In this document: in pieces, positions 37,455 through 46,218 of the stretch | Position numbering within the stretch: position 1 is the stretch's first letter | How the letters are laid out: each line of letters starts with the position of its first letter | Source of the DNA: Flavobacteriia bacterium | GTDB taxonomy: Bacteria > Bacteroidota > Bacteroidia > Flavobacteriales_D > Crocinitomicaceae | NCBI GenBank assembly: GCA_016183815.1 | Contig: JACPDW010000002.1 | Coordinates: 1 to 64,000 of the forward strand | Direction of reading: 5' to 3' | Length of the DNA stretch: 64,000 nt | Translations under genes and position numbers: made by a program | Notes under the pieces: generated by a model | The model's database searches: none | What the model was told of the DNA's origin: nothing | The model's input: the letters and a program-made list of their open reading frames with translations, nothing else

Positions 37455-38315
37455 ATGAAAAATTATCTTAAAGTCTTTTTGATGATGATGGTTGCAGGAT
37501 TAATATCTTGTGGTGAAACCTCTAAAGAAAAAGACAAAAAAGAAACTAAATTAGAGGATGATAAAATTGAAAACACTGGAATTTCATTCAATATCCCTTC
37601 ACCTTCAGAACAATTTGAAATCATTTCCTATTTAGATGGAATAAAAGATTTAAGTTTAATTAATGACCCAAAAAGAAGATATGAAGGTTCACTCAAACAA
37701 TCTCTAAATTTCGGCGCTTACATTGCTGATGTGGCTTATTTAACCTGTTTTGATGAAACCTCAAAATACTTGCAATATTTTAATCAATTAGAAAAGGTAG
37801 GTAAAGATTTGGGTATTAGTGAAGTATTTACCTCTGAAATGACCAGTTTAATTAAAGATTATAGCAACAGTCCTGATTCATTATTTAAACTTTCCAACGA
37901 CACTTATACAAAATCATTTCAAAAATTAATAGACATAGAAAAAGGTGCAGAATTATCTTTAATGTTGGCTGGTGGCTGGTTAGAAACCATGCATTTAATT
38001 ATTGGCACTTCAAAAGGATTTGGTTTAAGTCCGAAAATTGATAAAATTTTAGTAGATCAGAAAATTGTGGCAGAGAATTTGATAGATTTTATGATAGATT
38101 ATCAAGACGACAAAGATGTTTTGAATTATATGACAAAAATGGGCAAAATTTTAGACTTATATCAAGAATTGGATTGTGTGGTTGAAAATACAAATGTAAA
38201 TGAAAAAGATGGAAAAATTATGATTTCAGGAGGTGAAACTTGCACTATGAACAAGAAAACTTATAATAAATTGAAAGAATTAATTAAAACATATAGAACC
38301 GAAGTAGTTGAATAA
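37455..38315 (+). CDS. Lipoprotein of unknown function
   Basis: I start it at the ATG at 37455, giving 286 residues, because MKNYLKVFLMMMVAGLISCG is a proper lipoprotein signal with its Cys in LISC. An upstream GTG (37419) would put a basic stretch before it. After a charged linker (KEKDKKETKLEDDK) the domain is helical (FGAYIADVAYLTCFDETSKY, LMLAGGWLETMHLIIG). It looks like a conserved Bacteroidota helical lipoprotein without a named function. It follows dapA by 50 bp and precedes another secreted protein by 12 bp. Confidence 0.75.
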   Translation: MKNYLKVFLMMMVAGLISCGETSKEKDKKETKLEDDKIENTGISFNIPSPSEQFEIISYLDGIKDLSLINDPKRRYEGSLKQSLNFGAYIADVAYLTCFDETSKYLQYFNQLEKVGKDLGISEVFTSEMTSLIKDYSNSPDSLFKLSNDTYTKSFQKLIDIEKGAELSLMLAGGWLETMHLIIGTSKGFGLSPKIDKILVDQKIVAENLIDFMIDYQDDKDVLNYMTKMGKILDLYQELDCVVENTNVNEKDGKIMISGGETCTMNKKTYNKLKELIKTYRTEVVE

Positions 38316-38327
38316 AAAACAAATGCT

Positions 38328-38804
38328 ATGAAAGAAAAATTATTTTTATCCGTTAAAGTTTTTTTAGCTGTATTTAGCAGCTTTGGACTAGTTATCGCTC
38401 AATGTCCTATGCCCGACAAAATTGTAAGAGGTCATAGTAAAGACAAATATGTACCAAGTACTCAATCAAAATCTGGTGCTCTTAAAGCAGGAGAGTATTA
38501 TGAGTTGTCTTTTATTGCTCAAGAAGGTTACGATTACAGAATACATTCTGCTTGTGAGACAAGAGATGGATCTGCTGCTTCTTATGAAATTTATGAAATG
38601 GTAACTCAAAAAGTGGGCGAAGCTGAGTTTAAAAAAGTAAAAAAAATAATCACTATGTCTGATGGCTCTGAACCTGTTGATTTTCAAACTGACAAAGCTA
38701 GAAAGTTGATTATTAGAGTCACTTTAAACTCAACTATAAATGTTAAACCCGAATGTGTTGCCATTTTAATTGAAGACAGAAAATCTACTAAACTTGGATT
38801 TTAA
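38328..38804 (+). CDS. Secreted hypothetical protein
   Basis: The 158-residue product has a signal peptide (MKEKLFLSVKVFLAVFSSFG, cut after VIAQ) and a small beta-rich domain with GEYYELSFIAQEGYDYRIHS and a pair of cysteines (ACETR, PECVAI). I do not recognise a family. It lies 12 bp after the lipoprotein gene, so the pair likely acts in the same envelope process. Confidence 0.7.
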   Translation: MKEKLFLSVKVFLAVFSSFGLVIAQCPMPDKIVRGHSKDKYVPSTQSKSGALKAGEYYELSFIAQEGYDYRIHSACETRDGSAASYEIYEMVTQKVGEAEFKKVKKIITMSDGSEPVDFQTDKARKLIIRVTLNSTINVKPECVAILIEDRKSTKLGF

Positions 38805-38892
38805 TACACTTAAAAATCTTTCTTGAATACTATTTTTTATTTTCCCTAATCGTTTCAATATAAGTTGTTCAACTATTTTTTTTACTTCACCA

Positions 38893-41337
38893 AGTAAAAA
38901 ATTAAAGCTATTTTCTGTATATCTATCTTTATTTTCATCGTTTGTTCTGTATTCTCAAAACAAAGAGATTAACGCTTTGAAAATTGAAAATAAACTTAAA
39001 ATAGACGGAAATTTAAACGAAGAAGTATGGAAAAAAGCTCAAAAAGCAACTGATTTTTTAGAAATTAATCCAACCGAAGGAAAAAAAGCCCTTTTCCCAA
39101 CAGAAGTATCAATTTTATACGATAATTACGCCATTTATGTTGGGGCTTTCTGTTTCGACTCAAACGTGGACAGTTTACAAAAACAAATGGGTGAACGAGA
39201 TGAAGATTTGAATGTGGATTTGTTTACAGTTTCTTTTGATACTTATGATAAAAAATTAGACGCATTTGTATTTTCTGTATCAGCGTCAAACGTTCAAAGT
39301 GATTACAAATTATCTGATTATTCTTATAATGCAGTTTGGAAATCTCAAGTTAATATTTCAGAAAATGGGTGGTCTTTGGAAATGGAAATACCATTTTCTG
39401 CCTTACGTTTTTCAAATAGTGATTCAATCGTATGGAATGTACAATTTGAAAGAGAAATCAGAAGAATTAGAAGTCAGTTACAATGGAGTCTTGTTTCAAA
39501 AAGTTTTCAAAATCCAATTAATTATTGGGGGAAACTAAAAGGTCTAAAGAACTTACAAAATCCACTTCGTTTACAACTTTCACCCTATCTTTCAACTAAT
39601 TACTCACATTTTGAGGGTGAAAATACATATGGGTACGGTGGTGGTACAGATTTAAAAGTTGGATTAAACGAGGCCTTTACTTTAGATTTAACTTTATTAC
39701 CCGATTTTAGTCAGGTGCAATCTGATAATATTATCAAAAACTTGTCTGCTTTTGAAGTAGTTTTTCAAGAACAAAGACCCTTTTTTCAGGAAGGTGTTGA
39801 ATTGTTCAATCTAGGAAATTTATTTTATAGCAGGCGTATAGGTGGTGTTCCTCTTAATTATTATAACGTCAATAGTGAATTGAAAGAAAATGAAATCATA
39901 AAAAAAAATCCAAATAATTCCAATTTAATCAACGTAACAAAAATTTCTGGAAGAACAAAAAATGGTTTAGGTATTGGTTTTTTAAATGCTTTATCAAATG
40001 AAACTTTTGCAGTAATTGAAGATACACTTACTTTTTCGACAAGAAAAGTGTTAACAAATCCACTTGTAAACTATCAAATTTTAGCCATCGACAAAAATCT
40101 TCCAAATAACAGCTCGGTTTACTTTATTAATTTAAACGCTTATAGGTCAAAAGGTTATGCTGACGCTAATGTGAGTGCTTTTGGATGGAATATTGTTACC
40201 CCTTCCAACTCCTATTCTTTCACTGGAAATCTTAAAATTACACAAGTTGAAGACACCTTAACTCTAAAAAAAGCTTTTGATAATAACCCTTTAAGTGATG
40301 GTAGTAGTTTTTTTCTTCAAGTAGCCAAAATAAAAGGAGCTTTTCGATATAGAATAAACTCTGAAAATAAAAGCCCTAGATACGATCCAAATGATTTAGG
40401 TGTAAATTTTCAAAATAACTATCGTTCTCATAATTTAGAATTTAAGTACAATAAATTTAATCCTTTTTGGAAATTAAACCATTGGTATAATACTTTAAAT
40501 TTAAACGTGTCACAACCTTATGACGAAAATATTGTTCTTTTCAAATTACTTGAATACAATACATTTACTACTTTACAAAAATCATTTCATTCTTTTTATT
40601 TTAACATTGAGGCTCAATTAGGAGATGGTTTTGATCCGTTTGAAGCAAGAGTAATTAATCAGTATTTTGTGAAACAACCTTACGTTTGGTCTCAAGTTGG
40701 TGTTTCAAGTGATTATCGTAGAAAAATTGCATTAGATGCTAATTTTTCTTATGGGCAATCGAATAAATATTATGGACTAACTCAATACAAACAATTTCTT
40801 ATAGCTCCAATTTTTAGAATGTCTGATAAACTAACGATAAAACCTTCTTTTGATTACTCAAATAAACGAGGTGATGTAGGTTTTGCAGGTTATAATGATC
40901 TGGGCGATCCTATTTACGGTCAAAGAGATGTTTTGACTATTACAAATGTTTTACAAATTAAATATCTATTTAAGAATAATTTATCTCTTACATTAAGATT
41001 ACGACATTATTGGTCAAAAGGCACATTTAGACATCATGGTGTTTTAAATGAGTATGGATTGGTGGTTCAAGATGAAAGTATTAATATCAATACTGATTTT
41101 AATTTTAATGCATTTAATTCGGATTTGATTTTTATGTGGCAAGTAGCCCCAGGAAGTTTTTTAAATATTGTTTATAAAAATTCTTTACTAAACGATAAAA
41201 CAACTAGCAATTTGACTTATTGGCAAAACATTGAAAGGGTTTTTGATGAATCTGCATTAAACAAAATAACCGTCAAATTTATTTATTTTGTTGATTGGGC
41301 TTCATTGAAAAGAAACAAAAAATCATCTAATAAATGA
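38893..41337 (+). CDS. DUF5916 outer-membrane protein with CBM9-like head; no canonical start codon visible
   Basis: The body starts with a carbohydrate-binding-9-like domain (KIDGNLNEEVWKKAQKATDF, about the first 200 residues). It continues as DUF5916, with DFSQVQSDNIIKNLSAFEVV and FFQEGVELFNLG, then beta-strand pairs and an aromatic C-terminus typical of an outer-membrane barrel. The first usable start is TTG at 38977, but that would remove the signal peptide. In the same frame, codons 38896-38955 read KKLKLFSVYLSLFSSFVLYS followed by Q, an obvious signal peptide. The codon before it, where ATG is expected, is AGT (38893-38895). The real start is therefore a rare codon upstream (ATT at 38875 is possible) or has been lost. 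The 3' end overlaps the convergent nuclease-like gene by 15 bp. Confidence 0.8.
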   Translation, partial: SKKLKLFSVYLSLFSSFVLYSQNKEINALKIENKLKIDGNLNEEVWKKAQKATDFLEINPTEGKKALFPTEVSILYDNYAIYVGAFCFDSNVDSLQKQMGERDEDLNVDLFTVSFDTYDKKLDAFVFSVSASNVQSDYKLSDYSYNAVWKSQVNISENGWSLEMEIPFSALRFSNSDSIVWNVQFEREIRRIRSQLQWSLVSKSFQNPINYWGKLKGLKNLQNPLRLQLSPYLSTNYSHFEGENTYGYGGGTDLKVGLNEAFTLDLTLLPDFSQVQSDNIIKNLSAFEVVFQEQRPFFQEGVELFNLGNLFYSRRIGGVPLNYYNVNSELKENEIIKKNPNNSNLINVTKISGRTKNGLGIGFLNALSNETFAVIEDTLTFSTRKVLTNPLVNYQILAIDKNLPNNSSVYFINLNAYRSKGYADANVSAFGWNIVTPSNSYSFTGNLKITQVEDTLTLKKAFDNNPLSDGSSFFLQVAKIKGAFRYRINSENKSPRYDPNDLGVNFQNNYRSHNLEFKYNKFNPFWKLNHWYNTLNLNVSQPYDENIVLFKLLEYNTFTTLQKSFHSFYFNIEAQLGDGFDPFEARVINQYFVKQPYVWSQVGVSSDYRRKIALDANFSYGQSNKYYGLTQYKQFLIAPIFRMSDKLTIKPSFDYSNKRGDVGFAGYNDLGDPIYGQRDVLTITNVLQIKYLFKNNLSLTLRLRHYWSKGTFRHHGVLNEYGLVVQDESININTDFNFNAFNSDLIFMWQVAPGSFLNIVYKNSLLNDKTTSNLTYWQNIERVFDESALNKITVKFIYFVDWASLKRNKKSSNK

Positions 41338-41340
41338 TCC
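41317..41340. repeat. Near-copy of the metG 3' end
   Basis: These 24 bases match 42170-42193, the end of metG and its first downstream bases, at 21 of 24 positions, in the same orientation. The two copies flank the two-gene cassette between them. The nuclease-like gene ends GSFIR where metG ends GSIIR. Confidence 0.5.
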
Positions 41341-41814
41341 ATCATTTAACATTGGGAAATCTGTAAAATCAGATTCATATTTTGTTAAATCAACACCAGA
41401 ACACTCAATTTTTTGAGGTGAATAGGAAAAATACAATATTAAATTGCCATTATGTTGTGACCCTAAATTATCATTCTCAAAATGATCTAATAGATAATCT
41501 TGACGTATAACTATTGGTTTTGTCCATTGTTCTTTGTGTCTAACAACAAAAACATAATGAACAAGAATATTTGTCACAATTTTTAATTGATTAATTGGGA
41601 TTTTAAACTGACCACTAAAATTATTTTTTCGAAAAGTAGAGGAAGATGATTTAACTTGAACTCGTCTTAAAGTACCATTTTCATCTTGAACAACAAAAAT
41701 GTCATCACCAATATCAACTTCAGGAATAGCTACATTCCAACCTCGAATTAAAAATTCAGACATTACATTTAGATGTCCTGCTTTACCCAAATAAAGATGA
41801 TAATTTTTTTTCAA
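41323..41814 (-). CDS. PD-(D/E)XK nuclease-like protein
   Basis: With a TTG start at 41814, four bases after the upstream stop, the product has 163 residues: LKKNYHLYLGKAGHLNVMSE and onward. It shows the restriction-endonuclease-like signature: Glu20 in VMSEFLIRG, Asp38 in DIGDDIFVV, and Gln53-x-Lys55 in RVQVKSS. An ATG at 41910 is possible, but it would overlap most of the C-terminal coding of the partner gene. Proteins of this size with this core include small restriction or defence nucleases and DUF4365-like proteins; the target is unknown. It forms a two-gene cassette with the upstream gene. Confidence 0.7.
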   Translation of the reverse strand: MKKNYHLYLGKAGHLNVMSEFLIRGWNVAIPEVDIGDDIFVVQDENGTLRRVQVKSSSSTFRKNNFSGQFKIPINQLKIVTNILVHYVFVVRHKEQWTKPIVIRQDYLLDHFENDNLGSQHNGNLILYFSYSPQKIECSGVDLTKYESDFTDFPMLNDGSFIR

Positions 41815-41818
41815 AATA

Positions 41819-42112
41819 CTAAACTTTGCGAGAGTGTAATATCTCACCTGTTTGATTGTCAATGAATTGTATTTCATCAACCTTTTTATTGAGCTCGTTT
41901 TGATTGTCAACCCCTAACAAAGCGGGATATATATAACTTTCTAGTTTACTATAATAAAGTTCAAAATCACTTTTTGTATCATAAGCAACAAAAATATTAT
42001 TAGCAGGATAAGAATTTGGAAACCATTTTTTTAACATTTTTCTTATTGAAGGTGCAATGCTAAATGAATAACCATCCATTTGTTTGTTTACACTTATTTT
42101 AATTGCTTCCAT
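41819..42112 (-). CDS. Hypothetical partner of the nuclease-like gene
   Basis: The 97-residue product starts MEAIKISVNKQMDGYSFSIA (ATG at 42110-42112). An ATG at 42145 would add eleven residues of poor fit. It has SIRKMLKKWFPNSYPANNIF and ends VDEIQFIDNQTGEILHSRKV. No family is recognised. It has no signal peptide and is likely cytosolic. The stop lies 4 bases before the likely TTG start of the nuclease-like gene, so the two are translationally coupled. It could be a specificity, immunity or antitoxin-type partner, which is only a guess from the pairing. Confidence 0.6.
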   Translation of the reverse strand: MEAIKISVNKQMDGYSFSIAPSIRKMLKKWFPNSYPANNIFVAYDTKSDFELYYSKLESYIYPALLGVDNQNELNKKVDEIQFIDNQTGEILHSRKV

Positions 42113-42175
42113 CTTTAATTTATATATTATAACGCAAAGAAACAAAATAAAAATGAAATAAACAAGTGATAAAAA

Positions 42176-44251
42176 TCATCTAATAATTGACCCTTCTTCC
42201 ATTTCCTTTTCACTCGAGATAAAACTGAGAGTTCCATTTTTGTCTTCAGCCATTAATATCATTCCTTTTGAAACGATTCCTTTTATTTTTTTTGGTTCCA
42301 AATTTAAAAGCATTAGAACTTTTTTACCAATACACTCTTGAGGAGAGTAGTATTGAGCAATTCCAGAAACTACCGTCTTTTTCATTCCCGAAACAGTTAA
42401 AGTTAATTGTATTAATTTCTCAGCGTTTGGTACTTTTTCAGCTTCAATAATCGTCGCTAATCGAAGATCTAATTGAGAAAAGTCATCAAAAGTTATGTTC
42501 TTTTTCATCTCAATTTTAGTGTTTAGTGTTTCTTTTGTTCTTAAAAGTTTATCAACTTCAAGTTGTACCATTTCATCTTCAATTCTATTAAAAAGCAAAG
42601 GTAAATCTGCCAATTTATGTCCACTAATTGGCTTTGCATTTTCAATAATATCGTCCCAAGCAAATAAATCTTGCTTAAATAAATTTCTTAATTTTTGAGC
42701 AGTATTTGGTAAAAAAGGTTCTAAAAGTTGTCCTAATACAGCCGTTATTTGCAAAGAAACATATAAAATGCTTTCTACTTCTAAAGGTGAAGTCTTTGCT
42801 TTTTTCCATGGTTCAGTTTCAGCTAAAAATTTATTTCCTAAACGTGCCAAATTCATAACTTCCGCTTGAGCATCTCTAAATTTATATTGATACAACAATG
42901 TTTCTATTTGTAAAGGGAATTTATGTATTTCTTCAAATACCTTTTCAATTTCTGCTGAAGAAGAATGCAATAATGGGATTTTTCCACCTGTGTATTTCTG
43001 GCATAACACTGTAACTCGATTGACAAAATTACCTAAAATGGAAAGTAATTCATTATTTACTTTAGACTGATAGTCTTTCCATGTAAACTCACTGTCTTTT
43101 GTTTCTGGAGAGATTGAAGTTAATGTATATTTAAGTTCATCGGTTTTCTCAGGATATTTTTCAATATATTCATGGAGCCAAACAGCCCATGACCTTGAAG
43201 TGGAAAATTTATCACCTTCTAAATTCAAAAACTCAGAAGCAGGTACATTTTTTGGTAAAACAAAATCCCCATGAGCTTTTAAAATAATAGGAAAAATAAT
43301 GGCATGAAACACAATATTGTCCTTACCTATGAAATGAATTAAATTGGGATTCTCCGAATTATTTTGTTTTATCCAATAGTCTTCCCAATTTTTATTGTTG
43401 TCTTTTGCCCATTGTTTTGTAGCGGAAATATAACCAATGGGAGCATCAAGCCATACATATAAAACTTTTCCTTCTGAATTTTCAAGTGGCACCCTTACCC
43501 CCCATTCCAAATCTCTAGTCATAGCTCTAGAATGTAAACCACCATCAATCCATGACATACATTGACCAATTACTTGATTCCTCCAAGATTTTGGATCATG
43601 AATTTTTACGCCATCTAATTCTCCATTTAAAATCCACTTTCTCAACCATTGTTCGTGTCTTTGCATTGGAAGATACCAGTGACTTGTTTCTTTTAAAACA
43701 GGTGTTTTTCCACTTAATGTAGAAAGTGGATGTATTAATTCGTCTGGACTTAAATCACTGCCACATTTTTCACATTGATCACCGTAAGCATTTGGATTTG
43801 AACACTTAGGACACTCACCCGTTACATACCTATCTGCTAAAAATTGCTTATAATCTTCATCATAAAATTGTTGACTTTTTTCAACAGTAAAATGATTATT
43901 TTCTAATAATTTTAAAAATATATTTTGAGCGGTATGATGATGTATTTCTGAAGAAGTTCTATGATAAATATCAAACTGAATACCAAAACGTTGAAAAGAA
44001 TCAGAGATAATTTGATGGTATTTATCTACTATTTCTTTTGGAGTTATCCCTTCTTTTTTTGCTCTTAATGTAATTGCTGCACCGTGTTCATCGCTCCCAC
44101 AAATAAAAACTACATCATGGCCTTTCATTTTTAAGAAGCGAACAAAAATATCGGCAGGTAAATAAACGCCTGCAATATGCCCTAAATGTAAAGGGCCATT
44201 GGCATAAGGTAAAGCGGCAGTTACTGTATATCGTTGTTTGTTCATTTCCAC
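42176..44251 (-). CDS. metG: Methionyl-tRNA synthetase
   Basis: The 691-residue product charges tRNA-Met. It has the HIGH-type motif GPLHLGHIAGVYLPADIF, a zinc-binding knuckle (CPKCSNPNAYGDQCEKCG), and a KMSKS-type loop in the variant form DKFSTSR. The anticodon-binding helix bundle and a C-terminal EMAP/Trbp111-like tRNA-binding domain follow (DFSQLDLRLATIIEAEKVPN). Either of the two Met codons at the start is usable. Its 3' end is duplicated beyond the neighbouring two-gene cassette. Confidence 0.97.
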   Translation of the reverse strand: MEMNKQRYTVTAALPYANGPLHLGHIAGVYLPADIFVRFLKMKGHDVVFICGSDEHGAAITLRAKKEGITPKEIVDKYHQIISDSFQRFGIQFDIYHRTSSEIHHHTAQNIFLKLLENNHFTVEKSQQFYDEDYKQFLADRYVTGECPKCSNPNAYGDQCEKCGSDLSPDELIHPLSTLSGKTPVLKETSHWYLPMQRHEQWLRKWILNGELDGVKIHDPKSWRNQVIGQCMSWIDGGLHSRAMTRDLEWGVRVPLENSEGKVLYVWLDAPIGYISATKQWAKDNNKNWEDYWIKQNNSENPNLIHFIGKDNIVFHAIIFPIILKAHGDFVLPKNVPASEFLNLEGDKFSTSRSWAVWLHEYIEKYPEKTDELKYTLTSISPETKDSEFTWKDYQSKVNNELLSILGNFVNRVTVLCQKYTGGKIPLLHSSSAEIEKVFEEIHKFPLQIETLLYQYKFRDAQAEVMNLARLGNKFLAETEPWKKAKTSPLEVESILYVSLQITAVLGQLLEPFLPNTAQKLRNLFKQDLFAWDDIIENAKPISGHKLADLPLLFNRIEDEMVQLEVDKLLRTKETLNTKIEMKKNITFDDFSQLDLRLATIIEAEKVPNAEKLIQLTLTVSGMKKTVVSGIAQYYSPQECIGKKVLMLLNLEPKKIKGIVSKGMILMAEDKNGTLSFISSEKEMEEGSIIR

Positions 44252-44435
44252 AAAAGTAATGAGAATTTGTTACTAAGGTGGGATCTAAAATTAAATCTTT
44301 TGTGGAAAAATTGGATATCGTGATTTGATAAAAGCTATTTTAAAAATATAATGAATTTAAAAATGCCTAATTATGTTAAAAATATGTTCTATTTTAAAAG
44401 TTATGATTAATTTCGTGAATACATTTCAAGAAACA

Positions 44436-45521
44436 ATGCAAAAAATTTCCTATTCAAAAACTCATAATCCAGAGTTTTATAAGACATTACAACAGCGAGT
44501 ACGTGCCTATTTCAGAGAAAATAACAAAACAAAATTTGCTAATACCAACATGAAGATAAAGACAGTATTTATGTTAGTATTGTACATATTTCCTTTTATT
44601 GCTATCACTACTATTGCCGATAATCGTTGGGTAATAATGGGATTATGGTTCTTAATGGGGATTGGTATGGCTGGAATTGGTCTGTCTATTATGCACGATG
44701 CTAACCATGGAGCATATTCAAAAAATGATCGTGTAAATAAATATTTAGGTCTATTACTTTATCTTTTAGGTGGATCCGACGTGAATTGGAGAATTCAACA
44801 CAATATTTTACACCACACCTACACAAATGTAACAGGCATAGATGAAGACTTAAATCCAGGAAATATTTTGCGTTTTTCACCTCACACAAAATGGAGATCT
44901 TTTCATAAATTTCAGGTATATTATGCTTGGTTTTTTTATGGATTAATGACCTTTGCTTGGGCTTTAATAAAAGATTATAGACAAGCCTACCGTTACCATA
45001 GAATGGATTTAACTAAAACACAAGGCATTACTTACCAAAACTTGTTGTTTAAAATCATTTTATCTAAAATTTTATATTTTTCAATTATATTAGTTCTTCC
45101 TTTTCTCTTTTCACCAGTAGAATGGTGGTTTACGCTACTGTGTTTTTTTCTGATGCATTTTGTCTGCGGAATAATTTTATCTTTAATTTTTCAACCAGCA
45201 CATGTTGTTCCTACATCCAATTATCCTGTACCTGAAAATAGCGGTCAGATTGATGCTGATTGGGCGGTAAGTCAATTGTACAACACCAGTAATTTTGCCC
45301 CAAAATCCCGTTTTTTCTCTTGGTATGTAGGTGGGTTGAATTTTCAAATTGAACACCATTTGTTTCCAAATATTTGTCATGTTCATTATCCTCAACTTTC
45401 AGAAATAGTTAAAAAAACTGCTCAAGAATTCCAATTGCCTTATTTCAGTGAAAAAACTTTTTTTCATGCTTTACGGTCTCATTTTCAAATGCTGAAACAA
45501 TTGAGCTGCAAACCACAATAA
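44436..45521 (+). CDS. Membrane fatty acid desaturase
   Basis: The 361-residue product has the three histidine boxes of membrane di-iron desaturases: HDANHG, HNILHH and QIEHH (FQIEHHLFPNICHVHY). Hydrophobic helices lie between them. The start at ATG 44436 gives MQKISYSKTHNPEFYKTLQQ, the usual N-terminus of the Bacteroidota linoleoyl-CoA/acyl-lipid desaturase group; earlier ATGs (44373, 44403) give unlikely extensions. It introduces a double bond into membrane acyl chains. The position cannot be told from sequence. It is divergent from metG. Confidence 0.92.
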   Translation: MQKISYSKTHNPEFYKTLQQRVRAYFRENNKTKFANTNMKIKTVFMLVLYIFPFIAITTIADNRWVIMGLWFLMGIGMAGIGLSIMHDANHGAYSKNDRVNKYLGLLLYLLGGSDVNWRIQHNILHHTYTNVTGIDEDLNPGNILRFSPHTKWRSFHKFQVYYAWFFYGLMTFAWALIKDYRQAYRYHRMDLTKTQGITYQNLLFKIILSKILYFSIILVLPFLFSPVEWWFTLLCFFLMHFVCGIILSLIFQPAHVVPTSNYPVPENSGQIDADWAVSQLYNTSNFAPKSRFFSWYVGGLNFQIEHHLFPNICHVHYPQLSEIVKKTAQEFQLPYFSEKTFFHALRSHFQMLKQLSCKPQ

Positions 45522-45589
45522 AAAAAACAACTACTTTGAAAGCAAGGTTTTCAAATTCAAGTGATAGAGTTGTTGATTTTCATTTGACC

Positions 45590-45832
45590 CTATTTATATT
45601 CAACTAAAGAAAAATGAGGGGGTATCTCCATTTCTTTGTCTGAATTTTTATGTTCTTGACAAAGTGGAATAATATAATTTTTGTTTTCATTATGGCAATG
45701 CACAATTGTGCCTTCAATGTTTGAATTGGTACAAAATTTTTCACAACAAAGATTTGTTTTTTGACCTGTTTTTTGTTGCCAAAACCATAATAAATCTTCT
45801 GAACTTAGTTTCAAAGAATATACTTTAGTCAT
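45590..45832 (-). CDS. Small Cys/His protein, HNH-like
   Basis: The 80-residue product (ATG at 45830-45832: MTKVYSLKLSSEDLLWFWQQ) has a metal-site pattern: CCEKFC, then TIVHCHNENKNYIIPLCQEH. It resembles the zinc-knuckle of small HNH-type proteins but lacks a clear catalytic HNH triad. It may be a zinc-binding structural protein or a degenerate nuclease. It lies downstream of the 97-residue gene in the transcript driven by the palindromic operator at 46186-46210, and so belongs to the two-component regulon. Confidence 0.6.
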   Translation of the reverse strand: MTKVYSLKLSSEDLLWFWQQKTGQKTNLCCEKFCTNSNIEGTIVHCHNENKNYIIPLCQEHKNSDKEMEIPPHFSLVEYK

Positions 45833-45846
45833 AAGTTTTTTAAAAA

Positions 45847-46140
45847 TTAACATAATAAAAACAGGTTATTGTTTATTTTACCTATAGAAACATCACTCAA
45901 ACTTAGTTGAAAGGCATAACTTAATTCGTAAAGTCCAGATTCAAAAAAGAACAAATTCAAATCACGTTCAACCCTAATCTTAGCACTCAATAAATCATTA
46001 GCAATAATTTCTGAAATCCAAACTTTATTTGAGTCATCAAGCTGTTTCCAATTATTCTGTGTTAATTTTTCAGTCGACTTGCTATATTTATAAACAGAAT
46101 TCGATGGAGAATTTAGAGTGAGAAGGATTTTGTAAAGCAT
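45847..46140 (-). CDS. Small hypothetical protein of the two-component regulon
   Basis: The 97-residue product starts MLYKILLTLNSPSNSVYKYS and includes WISEIIANDLLSAKIRVERD. It has no signal peptide, no membrane helix and no recognised domain. Its main interest is its promoter: a 25-bp palindromic element 45 bp before the ATG, with the same element and spacing before the divergent P-loop gene 3.7 kb away. The small Cys/His gene follows after 14 bp. Confidence 0.6.
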   Translation of the reverse strand: MLYKILLTLNSPSNSVYKYSKSTEKLTQNNWKQLDDSNKVWISEIIANDLLSAKIRVERDLNLFFFESGLYELSYAFQLSLSDVSIGKINNNLFLLC

Positions 46141-46185
46141 GAATAAATGTTTTTGGTGTAAAATTAGAGAGGAAAAAAAAAGTAC

Positions 46186-46210
46186 ACAATCCCCGAAAAC
46201 GGGGTATTTT
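46186..46210 (-). promoter_or_regulatory. Palindromic operator B, upstream of the two small genes
   Basis: On the minus strand the core is CCCCG-TTTT-CGGGG (5-bp arms), preceded by AAAATA and followed by ATTGT. It agrees with site A (49809-49833) at 24 of 25 positions and points the same way relative to its gene. Exactly 20 bases after ATTGT comes AATTTTAC, a -7-like box. The TTG inside ATTGT lies where a -33 element should be, and the palindrome lies just upstream of it, as expected for an activator site. Confidence 0.75.
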
Positions 46211-46218
46211 TAAAAAAG

